64,000 bases of DNA from Rutstroemia sp. NJR-2017a BVV2 (lineage: Eukaryota > Ascomycota > Leotiomycetes > Helotiales > Rutstroemiaceae): assembly GCA_002946415.1 (NCBI GenBank), contig NJPS01000046.1:620001-684000 (forward strand), written 5' to 3'. This document shows, one piece after another, positions 11,511-21,506 of this stretch. The first letter of the stretch is position 1. Each line of letters starts with the position of its first letter. The notes beneath the pieces were generated by a model. The model was not told where the DNA came from. It searched no databases and saw only the letters and a list, made by a program, of their open reading frames with translations. The position numbers and the translations under genes were made by a program.

Positions 11511-14500
11511 ATGGCGCCTCACGCCGAAAAATCGCGACGCAAGAGCTTAAGTCTCCTTTCGCGAGCTTCACTTTCGAACCTGTCACAAATAAATACAGAT
11601 GTCGGCAATCATAATGGCAAAGAAGATAAAGAGCACAAGGACAAGAAAAAGTCGGGAAAGAGAGGCTCGATTTTCGGAGGTTTAGCACCAACGATAAATA
11701 CAGAATCCGAGAATGGAACGACAACGGGCAGTCCTGTCAAGAACGATACCCTCCATTCGCCGAACTTGCGACCCCGAACACTGCAGAAAGGTCGACCAAG
11801 TTCGTTGTTTGGTTCTTTGGGGAGGAGGTCTATGACTGATCTGGACGAGGAAAAGGAGGTCATTGGTATGACGCCAGAGTCTCCTTTAGAGGATTTACAT
11901 TACCTGGGCCCGGGAATACAGTATATTAGCAACAGTCCTTCGATACTCCACCATGGCGAAGTGCAGACGACTACCGGCATGTTTAGGAAGAAGAAGGAGT
12001 ACTTGGTGTTGACCGATACGCATTTAATACGATTCAAGAGCATGTCCCGCGCCATCGATGCGTTCCCTCAGATCCAACCTGCAAATATACGCCAAACTCA
12101 CCGCCAATCGTCTACTGCGTCTATAGGATCGCTACAAGAAGTGCAGTCTCAAGCTTCGCATGCATCGACCGAAGGCGAAACCCGCATCCCGCTGGGACAG
12201 ATTGTGACGGTGTACAAAATGGAGGACGGGCGACCCTTTTTCACAACTGAGGTGGTATATCTGGACGAAGATTACCATGGCGTTGGATCAATACAGCTCA
12301 TGCTACACGACCCAAAGGAGGCAGACCTCTGGTCCACTTCGATCCGAGCCGCTGCACAAAAGGCTAGACTCATGATGCAAGAGCCGTACCCGGAAAGAGT
12401 GGTCCGGTATCTAGTCCAGGCGCTTGAGGTGGTAGATGACTATGATGCAAATCATTTCCAGGTCTTCAGGGTCGTCAAGAGAGCTCCGGTAGCGAAGAAC
12501 TCACGCTCTTCGTCAGATGATCTCCAGAAACTTGGGACGTCGGTGTTTTATATGGTAGTTGGCATAAATCGGCTGCATTTGGTACCACTTCCTGACTTCA
12601 GCCAACCTTCAACAACGTTATTTCCACCGAAGTCGAGTCGGAGTACTTATGGACTTGTTTCCTTGGTTGCAATGAATGTGCAGTACTCTGACGATAGATT
12701 TGAGCTTGCGTTCAGGTGAGTTAATGTTCATACAGTCTTGCGCTACAATTTTCCTATCCCAAGTGAACAATAAGATATTACTACACATATGAGGCAGGAA
12801 TGGTGCTTTATCTAGAACACCCGAGTTGGGTATTCCAGGGGAGAAAAATGGTCAGAAGAATTCAAATGTTGCAATAATTTGCTACATAGCATTTGCAACC
12901 TAGAGATATATCCATTATTGGACTCCTATCAGAGTCCTTGAACTGCGGCTCGTATATCAGAAACGAGTGCCAGTACTGACCGTATTTTAGAGCACCACTT
13001 CAGCAAGCCACCCTTCTTGACTTAGCCGCCTCTGCTACTCACGATATCGCAGTTATAATTTTCCAAGCCATTCAGTACCTTAAGCCTCAGTGGCTTGATT
13101 ATAATTTCACGTTCAGTGGACCGCGGCGTCTCCTGGAATCGAGTGACATTCCTCTGGTCCACGAGGAAGAGGAGTTCGGCTGTTTCGATAGAACTCTTGT
13201 CGCCTATTGCATGGCTTACAATGTAAGACTCAACGCGCGCATGCCATGATATCCACTAACTCGTTCAGTGCAATCCTGTAAATATTCAGTATGCCGTGGA
13301 TTGGGATGTTGAAGACGCCCCTGAATTTCGCTTGCACCGCCCAGCCTCAACAGCAAAATATACGATTTACGAACTTCTTGCAATTTTCCGCTCTTTACGT
13401 TATAATGAATCATTCCATTCGATTTCTTTCAAAGACATTGATCTTCACTGTATGCACGGTGTTGTGGATACCTACGGGCTGGATCATATCGCGTGGAGTA
13501 CTCGCACGGGTATCTCAATTGACACTTACTTTAGCATGGAACCCCAGAAAGGATCTTTACTCTACCAAGAGGTTCAAGCTATTGCTCTGAAATCACAGCG
13601 ACTTCGGAGACTGGATTTCAGCTATACTCTTCCTCAAAGGAGACCCAAGGACACTTTCGATGAAGAGGGTGGTGTACTCGAAAAAGACCCAGGTTGCGAG
13701 ATCACCAGTGCACTAATGCCTTTATGCCAAGGCCAGCTAACGGATGTTACTTGGATTGTACTCAACGGTATTGAACTTGGAGAAACGGATCTTGACCACA
13801 TTATACCAGCGCTGAATAATCCCAAAGCGCAGATAAGAGCAATCGAGTGCTCACGTTGTGGCCTTACTGACCGAGGAATAATGCAACTTTTGACTCATTT
13901 AGAACGCCAAAACCAAACTCTTGAGTGCATCAACATATCCGACAACCCTGGAAGGATTTTACTGGAAAGATTTCAAGTGTCCATGAGCCGGTTCTCGAAG
14001 GTCCGGAGACTCGATTTATCGAGGATTACTCGCACTTCTGGCGAACAACCACTGTTTGTGCCTGAAGTCATGATCTCTTGGAAGCTGGAGGAATTAATCC
14101 TGAATGGTATTCCTGTGAGTATTCCCACCTGAACCTCTTAAATACAAACTAACAAACTAGGTCAACGATGCGACTCTCGATACCATAGCGGCTTATCTCT
14201 CAAGTGATATGTCTGCTGGACTCCGCATTCTGCAGATGGACCAGTGTAATCTGACTGGATCGCATGTTGCTCTCTTGATGAGGGCTATGACTCGAGTTTC
14301 TGGCGAAGCTCGCGACCTGGAGCTTCATGTGAGTGCTAACAGACTTGAGAAAGGAATTAGTGACTTCGTCAAAGCTATTAAAGAGAATTATACCCCTGCT
14401 AAGCTCGTTGTTCGAATGATCGAGTTCACAAAGGAAGAGTACTTTAAGCAACTTTTGGAGGCGCTACGCACCAATACCACCATTCAAGTGCTGGACATTT

Positions 14501-15507
14501 CCAAAGCCTCACTACCGTACGATGCGAGTCCCGAGACTTGTGAAGCCCTGCAAAAGGTCTTTGCCGAAAATAAAACATTGGAAGATCTTGACATATCCGG
14601 AGAGCAGGCCCACCTTGAAGTAACACGATTTGGTATCGGTCTCAACCAGGCTCTGACAGGGCTGAAATTCAATAATACGCTCAAATCTTTGCGCATCGAG
14701 TATCAAAAGCTTGGTCTGGAAGGGGCGAATACACTTTCCTCTGTTCTGGAAGCAAACAGAGGGCTTACGCATATTTTCTGCGAACACAACGACATCAACC
14801 TTCAAGGTTTTACAATTCTTGTGAATGCGATTGCAAAGAATACGACCATTCTTGAGGTACCTTACATGCACGACGATCAGGATATGGCCATGAAAAGGAT
14901 GAGTGCTAGCATGAGAGATACCCGACGTACCACAAGCTCCCATCGTGAAAACCATCACGTAAAAAGTTCGGTCAAGCGAACCCTAAAGAGCTTTGGTGTC
15001 GGTGTTGAGAAACCCGTCAAACCGGAATTGACTCTCCAAGACGTGGACGAAGTGGTCAGAGTTCTTGGCGAGAAATGGAATACGGAAATCGGCAGATTAG
15101 CCATGTTCCTCGAACGAAACAGAAACATCGCAATGGGCAGGGATGGATACGACCCCGCGGACCTCCTCAACGATCTCACCATGCGACCCACGACCGCCCT
15201 AAGCGACCGCGGAATACTAGAACAAGTCCTCAGCAACACCACGCCACGCGTTGAGCTCGGCAACCCCGTCGAAATTACGCACGATCGCTTCTCGGGCATG
15301 ACGCCCCTGGCGGATGTTCTGGTGAATGAGAACCGCCATGTGGAACACGAACGAAGAATAGATAATACGAATACGGAGTTCCAGCTGAAACCCAAACGCA
15401 TCTCGTATAAACGCAGTACGGATGGTGGGCTGTTGCCGGATTTGGCGTCTTTGGGTAATGAGAAGATGTTTGAATTGGATTCGGGTATGTTTGACATGGA
15501 GTCTTGA
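11511..15507 (+). CDS. PH-like and leucine-rich-repeat protein (1209 aa)
   Basis: Large fungal protein, probably a cytoplasmic or membrane-associated scaffold. Exons: 11511-12715, 12991-13222, 13269-14114, 14161-15507. The first ~110 residues are basic and Ser/Lys-rich. A region from about 130 to 330 looks like a pleckstrin-homology fold (HHGEVQTTTGMFRKKKEYLVLTDTHLIRFK), interrupted by a Ser/Gln-rich insert. From about residue 560 to 930 there are irregular leucine-rich repeats of the ribonuclease-inhibitor type, such as LRILQMDQCNLTGSHV and LEDLDISGE. The last ~200 residues are charged and contain a possible helix near WNTEIGRLAMFLERNR. All three introns are short GT-AG introns that keep frame. 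PH plus LRR order recalls actin-regulating CARMIL-type proteins, but that is only an architectural resemblance. No enzyme motif was seen. Confidence 0.85.
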
Positions 15508-16024
15508 GCGGTGGTTTGATGCGCTTCTGCTTGCTAGTTTATTTTGTTCCCTGGCTGCTGTGTGCGGGTTGGGGAGTGGAGTATGGGATTTGACTTTTTA
15601 TTGGAGTTTTTGTTTTGGCGGGGTTGGTTTTAACTCGAGCGGTGTTGGGGATTTTACTTATTTGAATAAAGAATCTCTGTGTAATAGCGTGCGTGCATGG
15701 TATGGTTGATATATGGATGGCATTATGGAACGGGTGGTAGGTAGGCAAGGGAAGGGGGGCTATACGGAAATTGGGATTAGGAGCGAAGAAAGGAGGGAGG
15801 AAGAGGATGGGACTTCTCTCTTTTCTCCTGGGCTCGAGATAATCGAAATGGACATATGTATATGATGGATGGACTGGGCTGGACTGGACTGTTTTCCCGG
15901 GCATAGTATAGTATAGTATGTATGTATGTTGATCTGGTCTGGGTTTGGTTTGCGTGGTGGAGGAACGAAAACGAGAAGGAAAGAAAAGAAGAAAGATATA
16001 TGCATTGTTATGGTGTTTGGGTAG

Positions 16025-16056
16025 ATAGGATAGGGATAGGATAGGATAGGATAGGA
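16025..16056. repeat. GGATA short tandem repeat
   Basis: Six near-perfect units of GGATA (with GGGATA variants) in a row. It is not telomeric in type; it is a simple microsatellite. Confidence 0.85.
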
Positions 16057-16382
16057 ACAGGGAATGGGAATTGGAACGGGGAATATGTTGGGTACGGGTT
16101 TTTGGGTGGAAGAAAGGCGGGAGGAGGGGCAGGGAGGGGCGTTAGAATTTATACATATTATGTATTTATGTACGTGTTATATACATATTAATTCGATGTT
16201 TTTGAATTCGAGGGGTGGTCATGTGGTGGCTTCTTCAGGTACCTGTCATGTCAAAGCTGTTGTATTGTGCTCTTGCCACGATCAAAATCTCTCAAGCGTA
16301 TATCATCTAGGTCCTCGTCATCGTAGTCTTCATCAGGGATTCTGCCGCCAAACACCACCAGCCTACAGCAGGGTTTCGACCA

Positions 16383-16516
16383 AACTGTGGACCAAAAGTG
16401 AGGCCACTTCTAGTGAAGTGGTTGTTGGCATACATCTGGCTTCTCACATAACTGTGATCCAAAAGTGACGCCACTTTTGGTGATGTGTTTATTGGCATAT
16501 ATATGGCTTTCCACAC
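16383..16516. repeat. Tandem 67-bp repeat, each copy with a hairpin palindrome
   Basis: Two diverged copies, about 16383-16449 and 16450-16516, share CCAAAAGTGASGCCACTT and a following TTGGCATAYATMTGGCTT. In the second copy 16459-16480 is a perfect inverted repeat: CCAAAAGTG, four bases, CACTTTTGG. The first copy has decayed at its right arm. This looks like the remains of a small non-coding mobile element or its terminal repeats. No transposase was found nearby. Confidence 0.7.
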
Positions 16517-16896
16517 ACCCAATCACCACCGATGAACAAAGTATCCAGTTCTGTGATGAGCCTCCCAATGTGCCTCTCAATGAGCCCCCAATGAGCCCCC
16601 AACGCGACCCTCCTTCTCCAACGCCGTGTCACGCCGAAGATGCCCGTGGATAATCTGGGGTAAGAATAGCCCGCCAATCAATAACATCCAAATAAGTCAG
16701 GCTGTCTGATCTCTGCTCTCAGTGGTCTAAACTTCCCCAATCCGGGCGCCCCTATTTGGTAGTACATACACAACGAAATGCGTTGTAAGGCTGCCAGCCT
16801 CCCCAAGCAGAAATTGATTGGCGTTAGAATAAAGCACCTCCGAGGCTGGTTCCTGGAGCCCGGTTGCCAGTTGGGGCAACTGCTTGCGGTGTGTTT

Positions 16897-16902
16897 TATA
16901 AA
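16897..16902 (+). promoter_or_regulatory. TATA-like box upstream of KP4-like gene
   Basis: TATAAA about 150 bp before the ATG at 17050, just after a short inverted repeat (CAGTTGGGGCAACTG). It is a reasonable core promoter for an inducible secreted-protein gene. Confidence 0.45.
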
Positions 16903-17049
16903 GCAAGATCTTTGCCTCATTTTTGATTCGCAGCTTTTACTCAAGAGCTCGCAGCAAACACGAATACAGTTTCCGAGTTTCATTTCATCAGATATTTCCG
17001 AAACGAACAACCACGTCTCTGCATCTAAGGTCTTGGTTCCATCTCCACT

Positions 17050-18430
17050 ATGCGTTCAACTGGTACGGCTTTCGCAGCAATCATATTCTTCAACTCTCTT
17101 TTAGTTTACGGAAACGACGGTAGGCATTGTCAAGATGGCCTCTCAGCCGTATGCCCAATCGTCACCTTCTTCGGTCCAACGGGTGGAGTGGTAGACGGAG
17201 AAGTCGAAACCATCATGCAAGGACTCCGAGACGGCATGTACAGATCGATGAAGCCTGCCTCGACCAAGTATTACGATCACGACCATGTCATTTGTGTCGG
17301 TAGCTCAATCACGCTAGATGTTCCTGTCCTTGGTCGTTTGATCCCCCTGACACTCGGGGGTGGGATTCCTTATGGAGGCATCTGCATCTTTCCTCAGCAC
17401 CTGAATGGGGGAAATGTGACTCTGGGAAAGATCAAGTCGTTGGCTGACGATCTTCTAAAGAATAACTGCACTACGTGCGGGATGATACCAATTGGTTGGC
17501 CGTCAGACACCAACGACGATAATCCGATATTGAAGTTTGACTTTGTGAGCAACCCTTCCTGTACGGGATCCTGTATCTCCCCAGGCGATCCTGTGGGTCA
17601 AGATACTACAACAACTGTTACCAAATCAGGTGAGCACTATACCTAAGCAAAATCTTCCCCCTATTCTAGAGAATCATCTGACGCGCCATTAGAGTAAGTC
17701 CTATCATGCCCTGCTCATTTCGGCTCAACCCTTTTTCGTGATGATGGTTTATAGATAACAACTTCTCTTTCTAGCCCGCCAGAAACAAGTAGTAAAGCGA
17801 CCGTTACCTCTAGACATAGCAAAACAACCTCTGGTAAAGTCTCCACCATGATACTGGCTAATAGCGCCTTGAGGCTGACGAGTTCGTCTGCAGTTACCAG
17901 CAAAACTTCTAGTAGTGGGGTGATTTCCATCACTACGGGTGCCCCTAAGAAAACAACTTCTGGTGCGACTATTCGGATACTACTGTGCCTGCCTTTCTTA
18001 AAGCCTACTCTACTAACTACGTGTATAGCAGTAACTCGTACCTCAAGTCTCGAAATCATTTCTAGTGCGGCCAGCTTCGATTCCCCATCGCTCGTAACTG
18101 TGACGTTACCGAGTCCTCCTAGCTCAAATAGTTTCGGGGAGCAGGGTAACACTGGACCTTCGATAGGAAGTAAGCTTGAGATTGGATTTCTTATCACCAG
18201 TATACCTGTCCTTCCTAAAGCCTACCCTACTAACCACATATATAGCAGTAACCCGCACCGCAAGTCTTGAAACCATTTCTGCTACGGCCAACCTCGACCC
18301 CTTATCGACCACAACTACACCATTACCGAGTACCACTACCTCGAAAACTTCCGGGGAGCAGGGTAATACCGGTCCTAGACTTGAAATTGTATTTCTGTGT
18401 CTATCTGTGATGTGGTTCTTCCATCAGTAA
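17050..18430 (+). CDS. Secreted KP4-like (killer toxin family) protein with Ser/Thr-rich tail
   Basis: The first exon (17050-17629) encodes a signal peptide of about 20 residues and a Cys-rich domain. The Cys spacing (HCQ, AVCP, VICVG, GGICIF, NNCTTCG, NPSC) and the helix KIKSLADDLL before NCTTCG resemble the fungal KP4 killer-toxin family. Some members block calcium channels and inhibit other fungi; whether this one is toxic is unknown. After 17629 come several short possible exons with strong Ser/Thr bias, ending at a stop at 18428-18430 after a hydrophobic segment that looks like a GPI-anchor signal. The exact joins are unresolved. If the first donor is not used, the frame stops at 17646. 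The tail region is tandemly duplicated (see the repeat). A surface-anchored KP4-like protein would differ from the usual free secreted form. Confidence 0.65.
17988..18398 (+). repeat. 217-bp tandem duplication inside the KP4-like gene
   Basis: The segment 17988-18192 recurs at 18205-18398, offset by about 217 bp. Shared features run in the same order: a pyrimidine tract with TACTAAC-like branch site, the acceptor TATAG, a Ser/Thr-coding stretch, GGGGAGCAGGGTAA, and a hydrophobic-coding end (CTTGARATT). Each copy thus contains an intron end plus a coding exon, so the duplication copied a whole terminal exon with its splice acceptor. Copies differ at many sites and are not recent. Confidence 0.85.
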
Positions 18431-19052
18431 TGTATCAGGCCGTGGTTATTCGCGAGCGCCATCTTGACGACCGCCTGAGCTCACAAAGCTCATCTGGTAG
18501 GATGATGGAAATCTTGCGAAGTATTCTGAAGAGTTTATTTTATATATGTATTTTTGTAAATTGCTGTAGCCGAATGAATAGTTAATGAAGATATTACGAA
18601 AGAATCCGATACTACACCGAAGCTTTTGAGAAGGATCAGTACGGAAGAGCATTTAGTATTTGCATGGTTGTTACTTTACCGCTTTCCTAAACAAGTCAGT
18701 AGGTGGATTGTGTGAATAGCTTCATTTTTGGTTTTCGGTTTTCGGTTTTTTCATTTATGGTTTCCATCTGCTAGAAACAATGAAAACGCCAATTAGTATT
18801 CAGAAATCATGAACTTGAAAGGGTATTTGATAAAAACAACTTTCAAGTACTCAAGTACTGAATTCCGAATATAGATGATTTGGAAAAAGAAGTTGAGATT
18901 CGGTACTTAAGTACTGAATTGCGAAAATAGATGATTTGGAAAAAGAATGTAAGATTCGAAATACTAAGTTGCGATGCAGATAATTTGGAAAAAGAATGTT
19001 TATAACAGCATTTAAACGCGATCCCGTTAACAGTAATTTGGCGATCGAGTCA
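18431..19052. other. AT-rich spacer before tRNA-Lys
   Basis: Holds the 3' region of the KP4-like gene, a GGTTTTC simple tract near 18727-18752 and a three-copy tandem repeat at 18850-19000. No gene was seen. Confidence 0.6.
18850..19000. repeat. Three-copy tandem repeat of about 51-54 bp
   Basis: Units begin near 18857, 18911 and 18962. Each has TACTRARTTSCGA, then ATAGATGATTTGGAAAAAGAA or a close variant. AT-rich, with no coding sense. It lies directly upstream of the tRNA. Confidence 0.85.
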
Positions 19053-19155
19053 GCCCGGCTAGCTCAATCGGTAGAGCGTGTGACTCTTAAGATTCTAAAG
19101 ATCTTTGGGTTCTGTGATCATCACAAGGTTGCGGGTTCGACCCCCGCGTTGGGCT
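19053..19155 (+). tRNA. tRNA-Lys (anticodon CUU) with a 30-nt intron
   Basis: Folds as a full cloverleaf. The acceptor stem is GCCCGGC pairing with GTTGGGC plus discriminator T. The D arm is GCTC/GAGC, the anticodon stem TGTGA/TCACA with loop CTCTTAA, and the T arm GCGGG/CCCGC with loop TTCGACC. The intron, 19090-19119, sits after position 37, the canonical nuclear tRNA intron site. The mature tRNA is 73 nt before CCA addition. Box A (TAGCTCAATCGG) and box B (GGTTCGACCCC) are present. Confidence 0.97.
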
Positions 19156-19175
19156 CAATCCCCATCATTGAATTC

Positions 19176-19180
19176 TTTTT
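19176..19180 (+). terminator. RNA polymerase III terminator (T5)
   Basis: Run of five T about 20 bp after the end of tRNA-Lys, with another T run at 19187-19191 as a possible backup. Confidence 0.6.
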
Positions 19181-20012
19181 GCACTCTTTTTGTTTCCCTG
19201 CGTTTTGCACTCTTTTTTTGGCCTTTTTTGCTCGTTTTCTGGATGCTTACAGATATGATGGAAAAATTCTATAGATAGACAGACCTTTTTTGTTACCTTT
19301 GGACAGAAGGTGGGGTGGGCGTTGCGCCGAGGGGTAGAAAGAATGTTCGAGCCGTGGGGCGAGAGAAGTCTTGTTCTTTTTGCCAAGCACGCCCATTGCG
19401 CTTGGTGGAACACCGTCTGCACAGAAAATCTACAGAGCGCAACATATCGCATACACTTTTCACCGCAGCAGCTGAAGAAGCACCCAAACTGAAATCATCC
19501 TATGATAATGTTTTACTAAAATTTTTATTCCTTTTCATTGTATCACATTTCTACCTCTACCTCCACTCTATCTATCCCATCTCCAATATTCTCCGCTGTA
19601 TACAGAAGTACTCGTCGTGGTATCTAGTATCTAATATCTAAAGCCATCTGATCTGATCTGATCCCCTTGTTCTCCAATCAATCAATCAATCGTGAAAACC
19701 CCAAAAAGTATTCCAATCCAATCCCAATTCCAACTCCTCATGCCATGCTATGCAAAATGCAATGCGAAGGTCCCTTGTACCTATATCTGTCCCGAAATAT
19801 CATACTTCATTATGATTTCTTCTCGAGGAAGATAGAAAACCATATAATCCGTAAAAGAATGCGGTACTAATAAACGCCGCTCAAAATGCAAAAGATGCGT
19901 GGAAATGCATGCATCTCTCCATGTGGAAAAAAAAATCAAAATATATGTGAATATATACGCAAACCCGCTAGAAAGATGGACAAATAAGAAACGTGCTCCC
20001 TCCCCAAGAAAT
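19181..20012. other. Spacer between tRNA-Lys and the aspartic protease gene
   Basis: No gene seen. The part nearest 20012 is the 3' untranslated region of the minus-strand protease. Short repeats ATCTGATCTGATC and CAATCAATCAATC occur near 19648-19692. Confidence 0.55.
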
Positions 20013-21506
20013 CTACATAGCGTAATAAATACCCGCACCTAACGCCGCCATTCCACCCAGCAGCATCGGCGGCGGTGTCTGCGTCGCCGCACCCGACGAT
20101 TTGGATCCCGTGCCAAGACTCACGGTCCCGCCGACCGTGCCCCCACTTTGTGACCCCGCAGTCGCCGACGCCGCGTTCGCGACCAGCGTCGCGTCGGGGA
20201 CGGCGGTTGTGCCGGTGGTGATTTCGACGACGCTCGTAGAGGTGGCGTTGAAGTTTGTTTGCGCGAGGGAGATCTCGTTGTTGTCGAGATCGTAGACGAC
20301 ATATGCGGAGCGCAGGAAGGTGTCGCCGAGAACGGAGGTGCTGTCGCCAGCGGGGGCGATGCCGAAGAGACATGCCGAGGTGCCGTCGGTGAATTGGAGG
20401 GGGCGGCCGGATGAACTGGTTACCGGGATTACGAGCTCGTTCATGTCGACGGAGATGGTGGGGGAGGTGAATGTGAAGTTGAGGGTGGAAGAGTTGGAGG
20501 CGAGGGAGCAGGGGACATAGGCGGCGCCTTCAGAGGAATCGTATTGTGCGCCGACGACTTCGTAGATGGCTTCGGTCATGGAGTCGGGGAGGTAAGTCAG
20601 GGAACTGCCGGAGTCAAGGAGGACTGCAAGGGCTTGGTTTTTGGCGATCACACTGTTGCCTAGCGTAACTTCGGTCAAGGTGATCAGGAACTCGGCGTAG
20701 TATCCGGATTCTTTCTGGATTGGTAATGTCTCCAGCTGTCCATGGTATTGAGCAGTGTCGACACCACCGAATAGAATGCTTCCGGTGCTAGCATCCAAGT
20801 CGTTAAGCCAAAGCGAATATGCGTTGGAATTGATCAGCTTGTCGGCAACCATTTGCGCTGGTAAGTTGTTGTATGCCGACTTCCCTGCCCGTCCCACTTG
20901 AACTTCATTGATCTCATATCCAACACCTAGGATACCCTCGGACGATGAACTCGTGTAACCGATTCCAAACTGTAACTTAGCCAAAGTCGTACTCCCAATG
21001 GTGAATGTGTCCGTCACATAATCTCCTGAAGCTCCAGATCCATCGACGTAAGAGATGTTGAAATCGCTCGCGACGTATGCGTATGTCGACGACGAATTCG
21101 CGGAATATGTCCCAGCTGACTTACACGGGCTCCCATTTTCACTACATAGTGCGGAACTAGGCGTGTTGACCCATAAATCACTACTTCCGGTGTCGATATG
21201 TAAGCGTAAACTTTGCGCCGGTGTGCCTAATGTTCCGTTTGCAAAATATAATGTTTCCTATTTATGATCAGCACTAAGTAAAAATGACGCATGAAAATGT
21301 CTACGAACCTCATTGTCTAAAGTAGCCGTTACTGTATTCGATCTCCGTCGTATGCGATCTCTCTTCAATGGATTCGACACTGCTCTCCTTTCCATATCGA
21401 AACCAACTACTCGTGGTGGTCCATCCGTCCTTCTCTGGAGCTGAATAGCTTCTGTACATCCCGACAGTATGCCCACAGCAGCGGCAATGATTGTTGAAGT
21501 TCTCAT
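20013..21506 (-). CDS. GPI-anchored aspartic protease (yapsin/OpsB type)
   Basis: Secretory-pathway aspartyl endopeptidase, likely attached to the plasma membrane or cell wall. Exons: 21506-21309 and 21257-20013, giving 480 residues. A signal peptide covers about residues 1-20. A pro-region rich in Arg (MERRA, KRDRIRRR) follows and could be a processing site. The two catalytic Asp are in DTGSSDLW (about D88) and LLDSGSSLTYLP (about D281), with the flap Tyr in NISYVDGSGASGDYV. The tail after about 430 is Ser/Thr/Gly-rich and ends in a hydrophobic segment (MLLGGMAALGAGIYYAM), as in GPI-anchored family members. The intron joins ATLDNE to ETLYFANGTLGTPAQ in frame. Substrates cannot be predicted. 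Confidence 0.93.

Larger units (their letters stand above)
15508..17049. other. Intergenic region rich in simple repeats
   Basis: No supported gene. Simple repeats include GTATA/GTATG steps near 15903-15931 and a GGATA array. A duplicated 67-bp unit with a palindrome lies at 16383-16516. The right end is the promoter region of the KP4-like gene. Confidence 0.6.

Noticed and set aside
14955..15497. 180-codon minus-strand open frame
   Set aside because: Antisense to the last exon of the PH/LRR protein; no domain.
16025..16056. Possible telomere-like repeat
   Set aside because: The unit is GGATA, not the fungal telomere TTAGGG, and it is short and internal.
17715..18197. 160-codon minus-strand open frame
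   Set aside because: Antisense to the Ser/Thr-rich tail of the KP4-like gene; repetitive composition explains the openness.
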